Assembly (NCBI GenBank): GCA_937890655.1 | Contig: CALADT010000211.1 | Location: 1-8,108, forward strand | From: an uncultured Mucispirillum sp. | GTDB lineage: Bacteria; Chrysiogenota; Deferribacteres; Deferribacterales; Mucispirillaceae | Length of the DNA: 8,108 bases | Reading direction: 5' to 3' | Shown: piece by piece, positions 1 to 6,466 of the stretch | Layout: the number at the start of each line of letters is the position of its first letter | Numbering within the stretch: position 1 is the first letter of the stretch | Notes under the pieces: model-generated | What the model saw: the letters and a program-made list of their open reading frames with translations, nothing else | Databases searched by the model: none | Told to the model about the DNA's origin: nothing | Made by a program: the position numbers and the translations under genes

Positions 1-1508
1 TATTTAGCATCTTGTTCTGTCCAGTTAGTAGAAGCTTTTACATATGCCTCATCTTTTCCTTGCCAGTTTTCATGTTTATCAGCCCCTGTTCCATGACAGT
101 CTGAAGTTAAGCATGTGTTATTTAAAATGTATCTAGGAGATTGAACAAAGTGAGATGTATAATCTAATTTGCCGTCTTTTTCCACTACTTCCATATGACA
201 TTGAACACAAGAAACACCTGCTTTATCGTGAACAGAGTTATAATATGTTTCAAATTCAGGGTGCTGGCCTTTCCATAAGTTTGCACCGGAAAATTTATTT
301 TTAAAGTCAGCAAAATGCAGATTTACAAAATAATGGTCGTATAATGCAAGTGCATTTTTTAATGGGAAATGGTTTGTTCTAGGGTCTGCCATAGTAACTT
401 TTCCCCCTGTTTGTAAATCTGTTCCTACACCACAGTTATATTCAACGTGGCATTGACCACACTGTAAAGAACGTCTTCTAGGGTCATTTTTATCTAATAT
501 AGCAATTTTACGATCAAAACCTCTTTCGCCCATAGTTAAAACTTCAAATTTCACATGGTTAGGGTCGCTTTGGAAAAGGTTATTTTTTGCATAAGGTTCT
601 TCACTTGTCATAGCCTCAATTAAAGCATCACGCACAATACGAGGTTCAGCAGAGTGTGGGTCGTGACAGAAAAAGCAGTTTAAAGCATGGTTTACATTTT
701 TTGCCATTTCCACAGGGTTAGATGTTCTGCTCCATGTAGTGCCTTCAACAGGTTCCCCTAAATAAGCCCAACCTAACATATGGTCCATAGTTTTACAGTT
801 CATACATACAGGGTTTACTGCTCTTGTTGTTTGTGGAAGGTCTTTAAAAGTGCCGTTATCATCAGCTTTATCTTCTAAAATATCCCATGCTGGGCCTGAT
901 TGGAAAATATAATTCCAGCCGGCTTTTGGTTGGAACTGACCACCAAATGCTCTATCAACAACAAATTGGTCAATAAGCATAACAGAGTGAGAACGAGTTG
1001 CAGCATGTTCTTTTGTGAAACCATATGGAGACATTAATTTTTCCCATGCTGGGTTAGGTGATCTACCATTTGAGTTAGATTTTTCAAAACGAGCAGGTCT
1101 ATGCTCCCCTACTTCTAAAAAGGAGTGCATTTGGTTATCATGACACTGGCCACAAGACTGCCATTCCATATGGACAGATGGTCTGTTTTCAGCAGATGGT
1201 TCTTCTAAATGTTTAGGGTCAATATCGTGACAAAAAGCACAATCTACATCTTTATGTGCACCTCTTGTATGAAGTTGACTAACAGTATCATGACACTGAA
1301 AACAATCTTCTTTTTTAGTATGCACTTTGTTCTCTGCTACCATTTTATTAGCCAATGTATAATCAGCTTTTGTAGCAGAAACTTTTTCTCTATCCATTAC
1401 TTGAAAATCTGTATTATTATCTGTTGTTTTATTTGAAGAACAACCAGAAATAACAACTAAAGTTACAAATAATGAACATAAAACTAAATAATTTAGCAAT
1501 TTTTTCAT
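1..1508 (-). CDS. onr: Octaheme cytochrome c nitrite reductase (ONR), lipoprotein, C-terminus cut by the window
   Basis: This frame is open for 502 codons from ATG 1508-1506 to the window edge. Residues 1-22 form a lipoprotein signal with lipobox I-S-G-C23. Heme motifs in order are CFQCH 69-73, CAFCH 90-94, CGQCH 119-123, CMNCK 235-239, CFFCH 278-282, CGQCH 350-354, CVQCH 434-438 and a CX4CH at 466-472. The Lys-ligated fourth heme is the catalytic heme of NrfA and octaheme nitrite reductases. Three extra N-terminal hemes before it indicate the octaheme branch. HVEY-N-C (354-360) holds the catalytic Tyr358 with Cys360, matching the Tyr-x-Cys crosslink known in the Thioalkalivibrio enzyme. KGQHP carries the probable catalytic His416. 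The family reduces nitrite to ammonium with six electrons outside the cytoplasm. It is divergent from the nap genes, which would supply nitrite. The next codon begins TA, so it is either Tyr or a stop; relatives carry a long helical tail after the last heme, so continuation seems more likely. No NrfH-type partner is visible. Confidence 0.9.
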   Translation of the reverse strand, partial: MKKLLNYLVLCSLFVTLVVISGCSSNKTTDNNTDFQVMDREKVSATKADYTLANKMVAENKVHTKKEDCFQCHDTVSQLHTRGAHKDVDCAFCHDIDPKHLEEPSAENRPSVHMEWQSCGQCHDNQMHSFLEVGEHRPARFEKSNSNGRSPNPAWEKLMSPYGFTKEHAATRSHSVMLIDQFVVDRAFGGQFQPKAGWNYIFQSGPAWDILEDKADDNGTFKDLPQTTRAVNPVCMNCKTMDHMLGWAYLGEPVEGTTWSRTSNPVEMAKNVNHALNCFFCHDPHSAEPRIVRDALIEAMTSEEPYAKNNLFQSDPNHVKFEVLTMGERGFDRKIAILDKNDPRRRSLQCGQCHVEYNCGVGTDLQTGGKVTMADPRTNHFPLKNALALYDHYFVNLHFADFKNKFSGANLWKGQHPEFETYYNSVHDKAGVSCVQCHMEVVEKDGKLDYTSHFVQSPRYILNNTCLTSDCHGTGADKHENWQGKDEAYVKASTNWTEQDAK

Positions 1509-1514
1509 AAATAT

Positions 1515-1520
1515 CCTCCT
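1515..1520 (-). promoter_or_regulatory. Ribosome binding site of the octaheme nitrite reductase
   Basis: On the minus strand, AGGAGG lies six bases before ATG 1508-1506. It fixes the start and places the lipoprotein signal at the very N-terminus. Confidence 0.85.
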
Positions 1521-1546
1521 CATAAAGATATTTTATTGTTAATGTA

Positions 1547-1552
1547 ATCATA
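1547..1552 (-). promoter_or_regulatory. Possible -10 box for the octaheme nitrite reductase gene
   Basis: The minus strand reads TATGAT here, about 40 bases before the start codon. No good -35 box lies at the expected distance, which would suit an activator-dependent promoter. The palindrome at 1583-1602 is centred roughly 50 bases upstream of the start point this box implies. In DNA this AT-rich the match is weak evidence. Confidence 0.25.
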
Positions 1553-1582
1553 TACGAAATAAAGTAAATGTGCTGTAAAAAT

Positions 1583-1602
1583 TGTAAAGATTATTCTTTA
1601 CA
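1583..1602. promoter_or_regulatory. Perfect palindrome, probable operator shared by the divergent nitrite and nitrate reductase genes
   Basis: TGTAAAGA, four bases TTAT, then TCTTTACA: eight perfectly paired bases on each side. It is the only such palindrome in the divergent intergenic region and lies near its middle. The size and symmetry suit a dimeric helix-turn-helix regulator, for example a Crp/Fnr-family protein of the kind that controls nitrate and nitrite respiration. It is not the Fnr consensus TTGAT-N4-ATCAA, so the regulator is unknown. The 9-mer TGTAAAAAT at 1574-1582 directly precedes TGTAAAGAT, adding a degenerate third half-site. Confidence 0.6.
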
Positions 1603-1650
1603 TAATTTTTCTACACAATACAAACTTAACAACAAATTTAAATAATAGTG

Positions 1651-1664
1651 TGCTATATTATACT
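1651..1664 (+). promoter_or_regulatory. Candidate -10 region for the nap genes
   Basis: TGCTATATT at 1651-1659 resembles an extended -10, and TATACT at 1659-1664 matches TATAAT in five of six bases. Either would give a transcript starting about 20-25 bases before the cytochrome start codon. No clear -35 box is visible, consistent with activation from the palindrome further upstream. Confidence 0.35.
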
Positions 1665-1680
1665 TGTAAGCAAAATTTTT

Positions 1681-1685
1681 GGAGG
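1681..1685 (+). promoter_or_regulatory. Ribosome binding site that decides the tetraheme cytochrome start
   Basis: GGAGG lies five bases before ATG 1691. A TTG at 1679 is in frame, but it overlaps this site, so the ATG is the correct start. Confidence 0.85.
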
Positions 1686-1690
1686 TATAT

Positions 1691-2089
1691 ATGAAAAAAG
1701 TAACATTATTAACTATTATGGTTTTTCTTTTATGTTCTGTTGCATATGCTCAATCCTTTGAACACCCTGTTGAAATGGAAAATAAAGAGTGTATTACATG
1801 CCACATGGAAGGAAGCACAGACGATATGGCTGCAGACCCTACTGCATATAACCAGTGGCAAAAATCTTTACATGGTTTAAATAATGTAAGGTGTGCTGTA
1901 TGTCATGGGGAAGAATCAACTTTCAAACCTGATGGTAATATTAATACTTGTTTAGCATGCCACCCTTATGAAACTACTAATATTAATGCTAAAGTAGATA
2001 AGGGCGAAAACGGTTTACTTTGCACAAGCTGTCATAAAGTGCATACTTTTACAGCAGAAGACAAAAGTAAAAAAGTTCACAGCAAATAA
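1691..2089 (+). CDS. napM: Tetraheme periplasmic cytochrome c, NapM-like electron donor to NapA
   Basis: The product is 132 residues. Residues 1-20 form a Sec signal peptide (two Lys, a hydrophobic stretch, then A-Y-A before Gln21). Four CxxCH heme motifs follow: CITCH 34-38, CAVCH 68-72, CLACH 87-91 and CTSCH 111-115. Additional His at 25, 61 and 118 could serve as distal ligands. There is no membrane anchor beyond the signal, so it should be a soluble periplasmic electron carrier. It ends 15 bases before napA, so the two are almost surely cotranscribed. In Desulfovibrio desulfuricans the nap operon order is napC-M-A-D-G-H, with a small tetraheme NapM before napA. Gene order here matches that without napC. 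The NapM name rests on context and heme count; it could also be a generic small tetraheme cytochrome. Confidence 0.8.
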   Translation: MKKVTLLTIMVFLLCSVAYAQSFEHPVEMENKECITCHMEGSTDDMAADPTAYNQWQKSLHGLNNVRCAVCHGEESTFKPDGNINTCLACHPYETTNINAKVDKGENGLLCTSCHKVHTFTAEDKSKKVHSK

Positions 2090-2104
2090 TATAAGGGGAA
2101 AACT

Positions 2105-4567
2105 ATGAATATTTCAAGAAGAAAATTAATAAAAACTACATTAGCAGCCAGTGCTGCAGCTGCTGCGGGAATAAGCATAGGTTGTAAAAAAAATCAAAAA
2201 GAAAATACACCTAGAGCAACTGAAAGTACAGAAAACCAAGTGGAAGGTCTTGCTGTTGTTGATAAATGGGTAAAAGGCGTATGTAGAATGTGTGGCACAG
2301 GGTGTAGCATTTATGTTGGTGTTAAAGACGGTAAAATGATTGCCATTAAAGGTAATATTGATTCTAAAACAAATGTAAAAGGCTCATTATGTATTAAAGG
2401 TATGAATATTTGGAAAGTAGCATACCACCCTGATAGGCTTAACACTCCACTTATTAGAAAAAATGGCAAATTAGAAAAAGCCACATGGGATGAAGCACTT
2501 ACTTTAATAGAAACAAAATTTAAAGAGTATCATAAAAAATATGGTTATGATTCTGTTGCATATTATGGCTCTGGCCAATGCACAACAGAAGAAAGCTATA
2601 CATTTAATAAAATATGGAAAGGTGGGTTTGGCTCTAATATGATGGACGGTAACCCTCGTCTTTGTATGGCTTCTGCTGTTGCAGGCTATATTTCAACTTT
2701 TGGTTCTGATGAACCAGCTGGTGCTTATGAAGATATTGAAAAAGCTAAATGTATATTTTTAGTTGGTTCAAATACATCAGAAGCACACCCTATTTTATTT
2801 GGCAGGCTTTCAAGCTATAAAAGTAAAAACCCTGATGTAAAAATTATTGTATGCGAACCAAGGAAAACTACTACTTCTCAAATTGCAGATTTATGGATGC
2901 CTTCTCTTCCTGGGACAGACTTGGCAATTTTTAACGGTATGGCAAGGGAAATTATAAAAAACAATTACCATGATAAAGATTTTATTGCAAAACATGCAAG
3001 GTTTACTCAAGGTGATGGCTCAAAAGAAACTACATTTGAAGAATACGTGAAATTTATTGATAAATATACTCCTGAATATGTGGAAAAAGTAACAGGTTGC
3101 CCTGCAAGTAGCATAAAAACAGCTGCTGAATGGTTTGGTAAAAGTGGTGCTTCCCTTTCCTTATGGTGCATGGGCTTAAACCAACGTTCAAACGGTGTAT
3201 GGGCTAATAACTTAATCCATAATTTACATATTTTAACAGGCAATATAGGTAAACCAGGGGCTGATTCTTTCTCATTAACAGGCCAGCCTAATGCCTGTGG
3301 TGGTGTTCGTGAAACAGGTTCATTATCACACCTTTTACCAGGGTGTAAACCTGTTACTATAGAACCATGGAGAAAACATGTGGAATCATATTGGAAAGTA
3401 TCAGATTACAGTATTAACCCATCAAAAGCAATTAACCCAAAACCAGGGTTTCCTGCTGTAAAACTTTTTAGTAGTTTAGGTGGAGAAAATCAGCAGGATA
3501 AACCTGTAAAAGCAGTGATTATATCCACTACTAACCCTGCACAATCATTACCTAATATTAATAAATATATACCAAATATTAGAAATGCTTTTACTGTGGT
3601 TATTGATATTTTCCCTACAAGGACCGCTCAGCTTGCTTCAGTTGTGTTACCTGCATCATTTTTATATGAAAAAGGTGGTGTTTATGGCTGTTCTGAAAGA
3701 AGAAGTTTCTTAACTCAAAAAGCTATTGAACCACTTGAAGGCACAAAACCTGATTTATGGATTGCATGCCAAATAGCAAAACGTATGGGGCTTGAAAAAT
3801 ATATTGCATGGAGCAATGAAGAAGATATTGTAAAAATGGCAGAAATGGCTTGGAATGATTATACAGGTTGCACAGCAAACAGTGAAAAAACTCTTGCTGG
3901 TGCTACTTATAAAAGGTTAAAAGAATCAACAACAGGTGTTCAATGGCCTTGTCCTAGTGAAGACCACCCAGGAACATATAAAAGATATGTTCGTGGTATG
4001 GACCCTATTTTTGATGACCCTAAAAAATATGGCTATAATATACCAAAAGATGCAGATATATTTTTCTATGGCAGGCCAGACGGTAAAGCAAATGTATTTT
4101 TAAGGGATGCCGAACCTAAAGAAAGTGAAAAAATATCAAAAGAATACCCATTCTTAATGACAACAGGTAGGGTTATAGAACAGTGGCATACAGGCACTAT
4201 GACTATGAGAATACCTGAAACAGCATCAGCACACCCAAATTCATATATTGAAATCCATAAAAACGATGCTGAAAAACTTGGGCTTTCTGTTGGGGATATG
4301 GTAAAAGTTACAAGTAAACGTGGTATGAATATACTTCCTGTAAAAATAGTTAATATGACATTAGAAGGGGTATGTTTTGTGCCTATGCACGACCAAAAAG
4401 GCAGCAGAATGGTAAATTTTGTATGTAACGATGTGGTTGACCCTGTTTCTGGTGAGCCAGATTATAAAGTGGCAGCTGTAAAAATAGAAAAAGTAAGCGG
4501 CCCTATGAAAGTAAGCGATAGATATGTTGTAACCAAAGAAGAGCTTGATAGCCCTACATTTAGTTAA
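2105..4567 (+). CDS. napA: Periplasmic nitrate reductase catalytic subunit NapA
   Basis: This 820-residue molybdopterin enzyme reduces nitrate to nitrite. A Tat signal starts with S-R-R-K-L at 4-8, followed by an Ala-rich stretch to about residue 26. The [4Fe-4S] cluster uses Cys60, Cys63, Cys67 and Cys96, followed by Lys98 in CIKG, the Lys that in NapA lies between cluster and molybdopterin. Cys187 in CMASAV is the expected Mo ligand, and the TFGSDEP segment after it is typical of NapA rather than formate dehydrogenase or NarG. The C-terminal guanine-dinucleotide binding domain begins near TGRVIEQWHTG (about 687-697). Length is close to other NapA proteins. An AAGGGG ribosome site lies six bases before the ATG. 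A Cys at 27, right after Ile-Gly, means it might be a Tat lipoprotein. napM precedes it, and the napD chaperone gene follows after a hairpin. Confidence 0.96.
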   Translation: MNISRRKLIKTTLAASAAAAAGISIGCKKNQKENTPRATESTENQVEGLAVVDKWVKGVCRMCGTGCSIYVGVKDGKMIAIKGNIDSKTNVKGSLCIKGMNIWKVAYHPDRLNTPLIRKNGKLEKATWDEALTLIETKFKEYHKKYGYDSVAYYGSGQCTTEESYTFNKIWKGGFGSNMMDGNPRLCMASAVAGYISTFGSDEPAGAYEDIEKAKCIFLVGSNTSEAHPILFGRLSSYKSKNPDVKIIVCEPRKTTTSQIADLWMPSLPGTDLAIFNGMAREIIKNNYHDKDFIAKHARFTQGDGSKETTFEEYVKFIDKYTPEYVEKVTGCPASSIKTAAEWFGKSGASLSLWCMGLNQRSNGVWANNLIHNLHILTGNIGKPGADSFSLTGQPNACGGVRETGSLSHLLPGCKPVTIEPWRKHVESYWKVSDYSINPSKAINPKPGFPAVKLFSSLGGENQQDKPVKAVIISTTNPAQSLPNINKYIPNIRNAFTVVIDIFPTRTAQLASVVLPASFLYEKGGVYGCSERRSFLTQKAIEPLEGTKPDLWIACQIAKRMGLEKYIAWSNEEDIVKMAEMAWNDYTGCTANSEKTLAGATYKRLKESTTGVQWPCPSEDHPGTYKRYVRGMDPIFDDPKKYGYNIPKDADIFFYGRPDGKANVFLRDAEPKESEKISKEYPFLMTTGRVIEQWHTGTMTMRIPETASAHPNSYIEIHKNDAEKLGLSVGDMVKVTSKRGMNILPVKIVNMTLEGVCFVPMHDQKGSRMVNFVCNDVVDPVSGEPDYKVAAVKIEKVSGPMKVSDRYVVTKEELDSPTFS

Positions 4568-4588
4568 GTTCACCCATATTACTAAAAA

Positions 4589-4626
4589 AGCCTGCCGAAA
4601 TGGTTTATTAACTTTTTTGGCAGGCT
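4589..4626. terminator. Strong hairpin between napA and napD; good terminator shape only on the minus strand
   Basis: AGCCTGCCGAAA (4589-4600) pairs with TTTTGGCAGGCT (4615-4626) with one G-T wobble. Pairing can extend inward past one mismatch to a four-base loop. On the plus strand the bases after it are GTTATAATTT, a poor T-tract, so read-through into napD is likely. On the minus strand it is followed by six T. It may be a partial terminator or an mRNA-stabilising hairpin that keeps NapA expression above NapDGH. The core GCCTGC/GCAGGC is also used in the terminator after napH. Confidence 0.6.
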
Positions 4627-4628
4627 GT

Positions 4629-4634
4629 TATAAT
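4629..4634 (+). promoter_or_regulatory. Possible internal promoter -10 (TATAAT) for napDGH
   Basis: An exact TATAAT lies directly after the napA-napD hairpin and about 25 bases before the napD start codon. The best -35 candidate, TTAACT at 4608-4613, has a short 15-base spacing and lies inside the hairpin. Such boxes are frequent by chance in DNA this AT-rich. Confidence 0.3.
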
Positions 4635-4658
4635 TTATGAAAAAATTATAGGTGATTT

Positions 4659-4970
4659 ATGATTATTGCAGCAAGTGTTATCTATTTTAAAAGCGAACAT
4701 TATGATGATTTAGTATTATTTTTAAAAGAATATAAAAATATAGAAATGCACGAAAAAGATATAGATGAAGGAAAACTTGTTATTACTATTGAAGCAGAAA
4801 ATAATGAAGATATAGAAAATTTTGAAAAAGCATGTAAAACAAAAGATTATATATACGATTTAGCACACTTTAGTTTCCATTTTGGAGATGAAGTAGAAAA
4901 AGCAGAAAAAAGTGGTGTAATACCTGATTTTGATATTACAAAACCATTTACAAGAAAAAGAATATTATGA
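4659..4970 (+). CDS. napD: NapD-like chaperone for NapA maturation
   Basis: The product is 103 residues, near the usual size for NapD, with no signal peptide, so it is cytoplasmic. NapD proteins bind the Tat signal of NapA and hold back its export until the Mo cofactor and Fe-S cluster are inserted. The sequence fits the family pattern: a first strand (IIAASVIYF), a helix, a strand carrying KLVITIEAE (about 44-52), a second helix and a last strand (about 66-74) ending in FHFGDE. A charged tail extends beyond the usual core. AGGTGA stands three bases before ATG. It overlaps napG by four bases (ATGA), implying coupled translation. Sequence identity to characterised NapD looks low, so the call leans on fold pattern and position between napA and napG. 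Confidence 0.85.
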   Translation: MIIAASVIYFKSEHYDDLVLFLKEYKNIEMHEKDIDEGKLVITIEAENNEDIENFEKACKTKDYIYDLAHFSFHFGDEVEKAEKSGVIPDFDITKPFTRKRIL

Positions 4971-5590
4971 GTTTATTTGATAATATAAAAAACGCTTTAA
5001 ACAGTTTCCCTGTGGAAAGTAGTTTCCAAATTAATAGAATGCGTCCACCAGGCTCGCAAGATGAAAAATTGTTTATGAAATTATGTATTAGATGTGCAAG
5101 ATGTGTGGAAGCCTGCCCTTATAGAGTGTTACGCAGGTCACCCCATACTAAAAATGCAGAAATAGGCACTCCTTATATTTATGCAGAGGAAGAAGGCTGT
5201 CATTTATGTATGAAATGCACAAGCGTATGCCCAACAGGTGCCATAGATAGTAGTATTATTAATATGGAACAAGTATCCATTGGAATGGCAAGAATTAATG
5301 AAGATACATGTATGAATTACCTTTATGCAAAAGTGCTAAATGGAGAAATAGAACCAACAGGAAGTATGGCAATGTGTAATTCCTGTTATAATACATGCCC
5401 TTTAAAAATGGAAGCAATTTATTTAAAAGACGGTATAAAACCAACAATTACAGATAAATGCACAGGATGTGGGCTTTGTGTGGAACGGTGTCCTATAAAA
5501 CCAAAGGCAGTTTATATTATACCAAAAAATATGCCGGATAGTGAAAGTGCTGGTTATTATAACTACCTGAAGAAAAAGGGAAAAATATAA
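4967..5590 (+). CDS. napG: NapG-like ferredoxin with four [4Fe-4S] clusters, no Tat signal
   Basis: The product is 207 residues. Four cluster sets are visible: Cys40/43/46/50 (CIRCARCVEACP), Cys78/81/84/88, Cys115 with 137/140/144, and Cys165/168/171/175 (CTGCGLCVERCP). The RPPG at 26-29 just before the first cluster is a NapG hallmark. NapG works with membrane protein NapH in moving electrons from quinol towards NapA. NapG proteins normally carry a Tat signal and act in the periplasm. Here the N-terminus is a short polar stretch without twin Arg or a hydrophobic core, and an in-frame TGA at 4931-4933 rules out a longer version. It therefore may be cytoplasmic, or be exported with a partner. 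The start overlaps the napD stop, and napH begins one base after its stop codon. MauM or another polyferredoxin is the alternative name. Confidence 0.87.
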   Translation: MSLFDNIKNALNSFPVESSFQINRMRPPGSQDEKLFMKLCIRCARCVEACPYRVLRRSPHTKNAEIGTPYIYAEEEGCHLCMKCTSVCPTGAIDSSIINMEQVSIGMARINEDTCMNYLYAKVLNGEIEPTGSMAMCNSCYNTCPLKMEAIYLKDGIKPTITDKCTGCGLCVERCPIKPKAVYIIPKNMPDSESAGYYNYLKKKGKI

Positions 5591-5591
5591 T

Positions 5592-6380
5592 ATGCAAAAG
5601 ATTAGAAAAATAGTTCAATTCATATTTCTAGCACCATTATTTGTTGTGCCTATATTAAATTTATTAGAAATATATTTCATAAAAGGAACATATATATCCT
5701 TAGATGTAGGGGGCTTATCTATTTCTGACCCTGTGGCAATACTCCAAGCCCTATTTTTATCTCAACATGTTCGCCCTATTATGCTTGTATCTGTATTAAT
5801 ACCTAGCTTAATTGTAATATTTTTTGGAAGACTTTGGTGTAGCTGGGCCTGTCCTTATTACCTTATGATGGATGGTTTTGAGTCATTAAGAAAAAAATTA
5901 AAACTAAAAAACAAAAAACCCGAATATAAAAAAGAAATCCATGAAAAAGCAAATATTTCTCGTCTAACTGTATTTATAATTTCACTTATTATAGTTGGTA
6001 TATTAGGTATTCCTGTAATGTATCTTATATCGCCACCATCTATTATGAGTTCTCAAGCTGTATTATTAATAAAATATACATATGTTACAACTGAATTAAT
6101 ATTACTACCTATATTAATCATAGTTGAACTTTTTTTTGGATATAGAATATGGTGCAGATACGTATGCCCAACAGGAACATGTTTAAGTATAATGCAAACA
6201 AAATATAGTATGCATGTGGAATATAGTGGCCAATGTTCTAATTGTGGAGTATGCACAAAAATATGCCCTATGGTTTTAGACCCACGAAAAGACGGCTTGT
6301 CATCTGCATGTAATAACTGTGGTATATCACATTGTACAGATAATAAGAAAAAACAAACACTTTATTTTAAATCACATTAA
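5592..6380 (+). CDS. napH: NapH-like membrane quinol dehydrogenase component
   Basis: This is a 262-residue membrane protein. Four hydrophobic spans lie near 8-30, 62-80, 124-146 and 165-184. NapH hallmarks are the two CxxxCP motifs on the cytoplasmic ends of spans: WCSWACP (Cys83, Cys87) and WCRYVCP (Cys188, Cys192). The C-terminal ferredoxin part has one complete cluster motif (Cys215/218/221/225) and a second with only Cys240, Cys243 and Cys248; the usual fourth Cys is absent. The family is thought to oxidise menaquinol and pass electrons to NapG. It starts one base after the napG stop, with AAGGG eleven bases upstream, so it is the last gene of the nap operon. NosR/CcoG-type proteins share the motifs but are longer. 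Confidence 0.92.
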   Translation: MQKIRKIVQFIFLAPLFVVPILNLLEIYFIKGTYISLDVGGLSISDPVAILQALFLSQHVRPIMLVSVLIPSLIVIFFGRLWCSWACPYYLMMDGFESLRKKLKLKNKKPEYKKEIHEKANISRLTVFIISLIIVGILGIPVMYLISPPSIMSSQAVLLIKYTYVTTELILLPILIIVELFFGYRIWCRYVCPTGTCLSIMQTKYSMHVEYSGQCSNCGVCTKICPMVLDPRKDGLSSACNNCGISHCTDNKKKQTLYFKSH

Positions 6381-6408
6381 TATTAAAGGGTTATTTTTAA
6401 AAAAATAT

Positions 6409-6429
6409 AAGCAGGCTTTTTGCCTGCTT
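6409..6429. terminator. Bidirectional terminator between napH and the convergent small gene
   Basis: AAGCAGGC (6409-6416), a loop of five T, then GCCTGCTT (6422-6429): an eight-base perfect stem. Reading plus, a short T-run and TATGTGTTTT follow. Reading minus, TATATTTTTTT follows, a better tail. It can end both napH and the gene at 6467-6748. Confidence 0.85.
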
Positions 6430-6466
6430 TATGTGTTTTAAATATGTCTTATGTATTTTTAAATAT

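Noticed and set aside
1209..1436. Plus-strand reading frame of 75 codons
   Set aside because: It is antisense to the octaheme cytochrome gene, which has eight heme motifs in its frame; no ribosome site or family pattern.
1679..1690. Upstream TTG start for the tetraheme cytochrome
   Set aside because: It overlaps the GGAGG ribosome site that serves ATG 1691; the signal peptide is proper from the ATG.
3007..3243. Minus-strand frame inside napA, and a similar one at 4361-4573
   Set aside because: Both are shadows of the well-supported napA frame, without ribosome sites.
6053..6256. Minus-strand frame inside napH
   Set aside because: Shadow of napH; the plus frame carries the CxxxCP and ferredoxin motifs.
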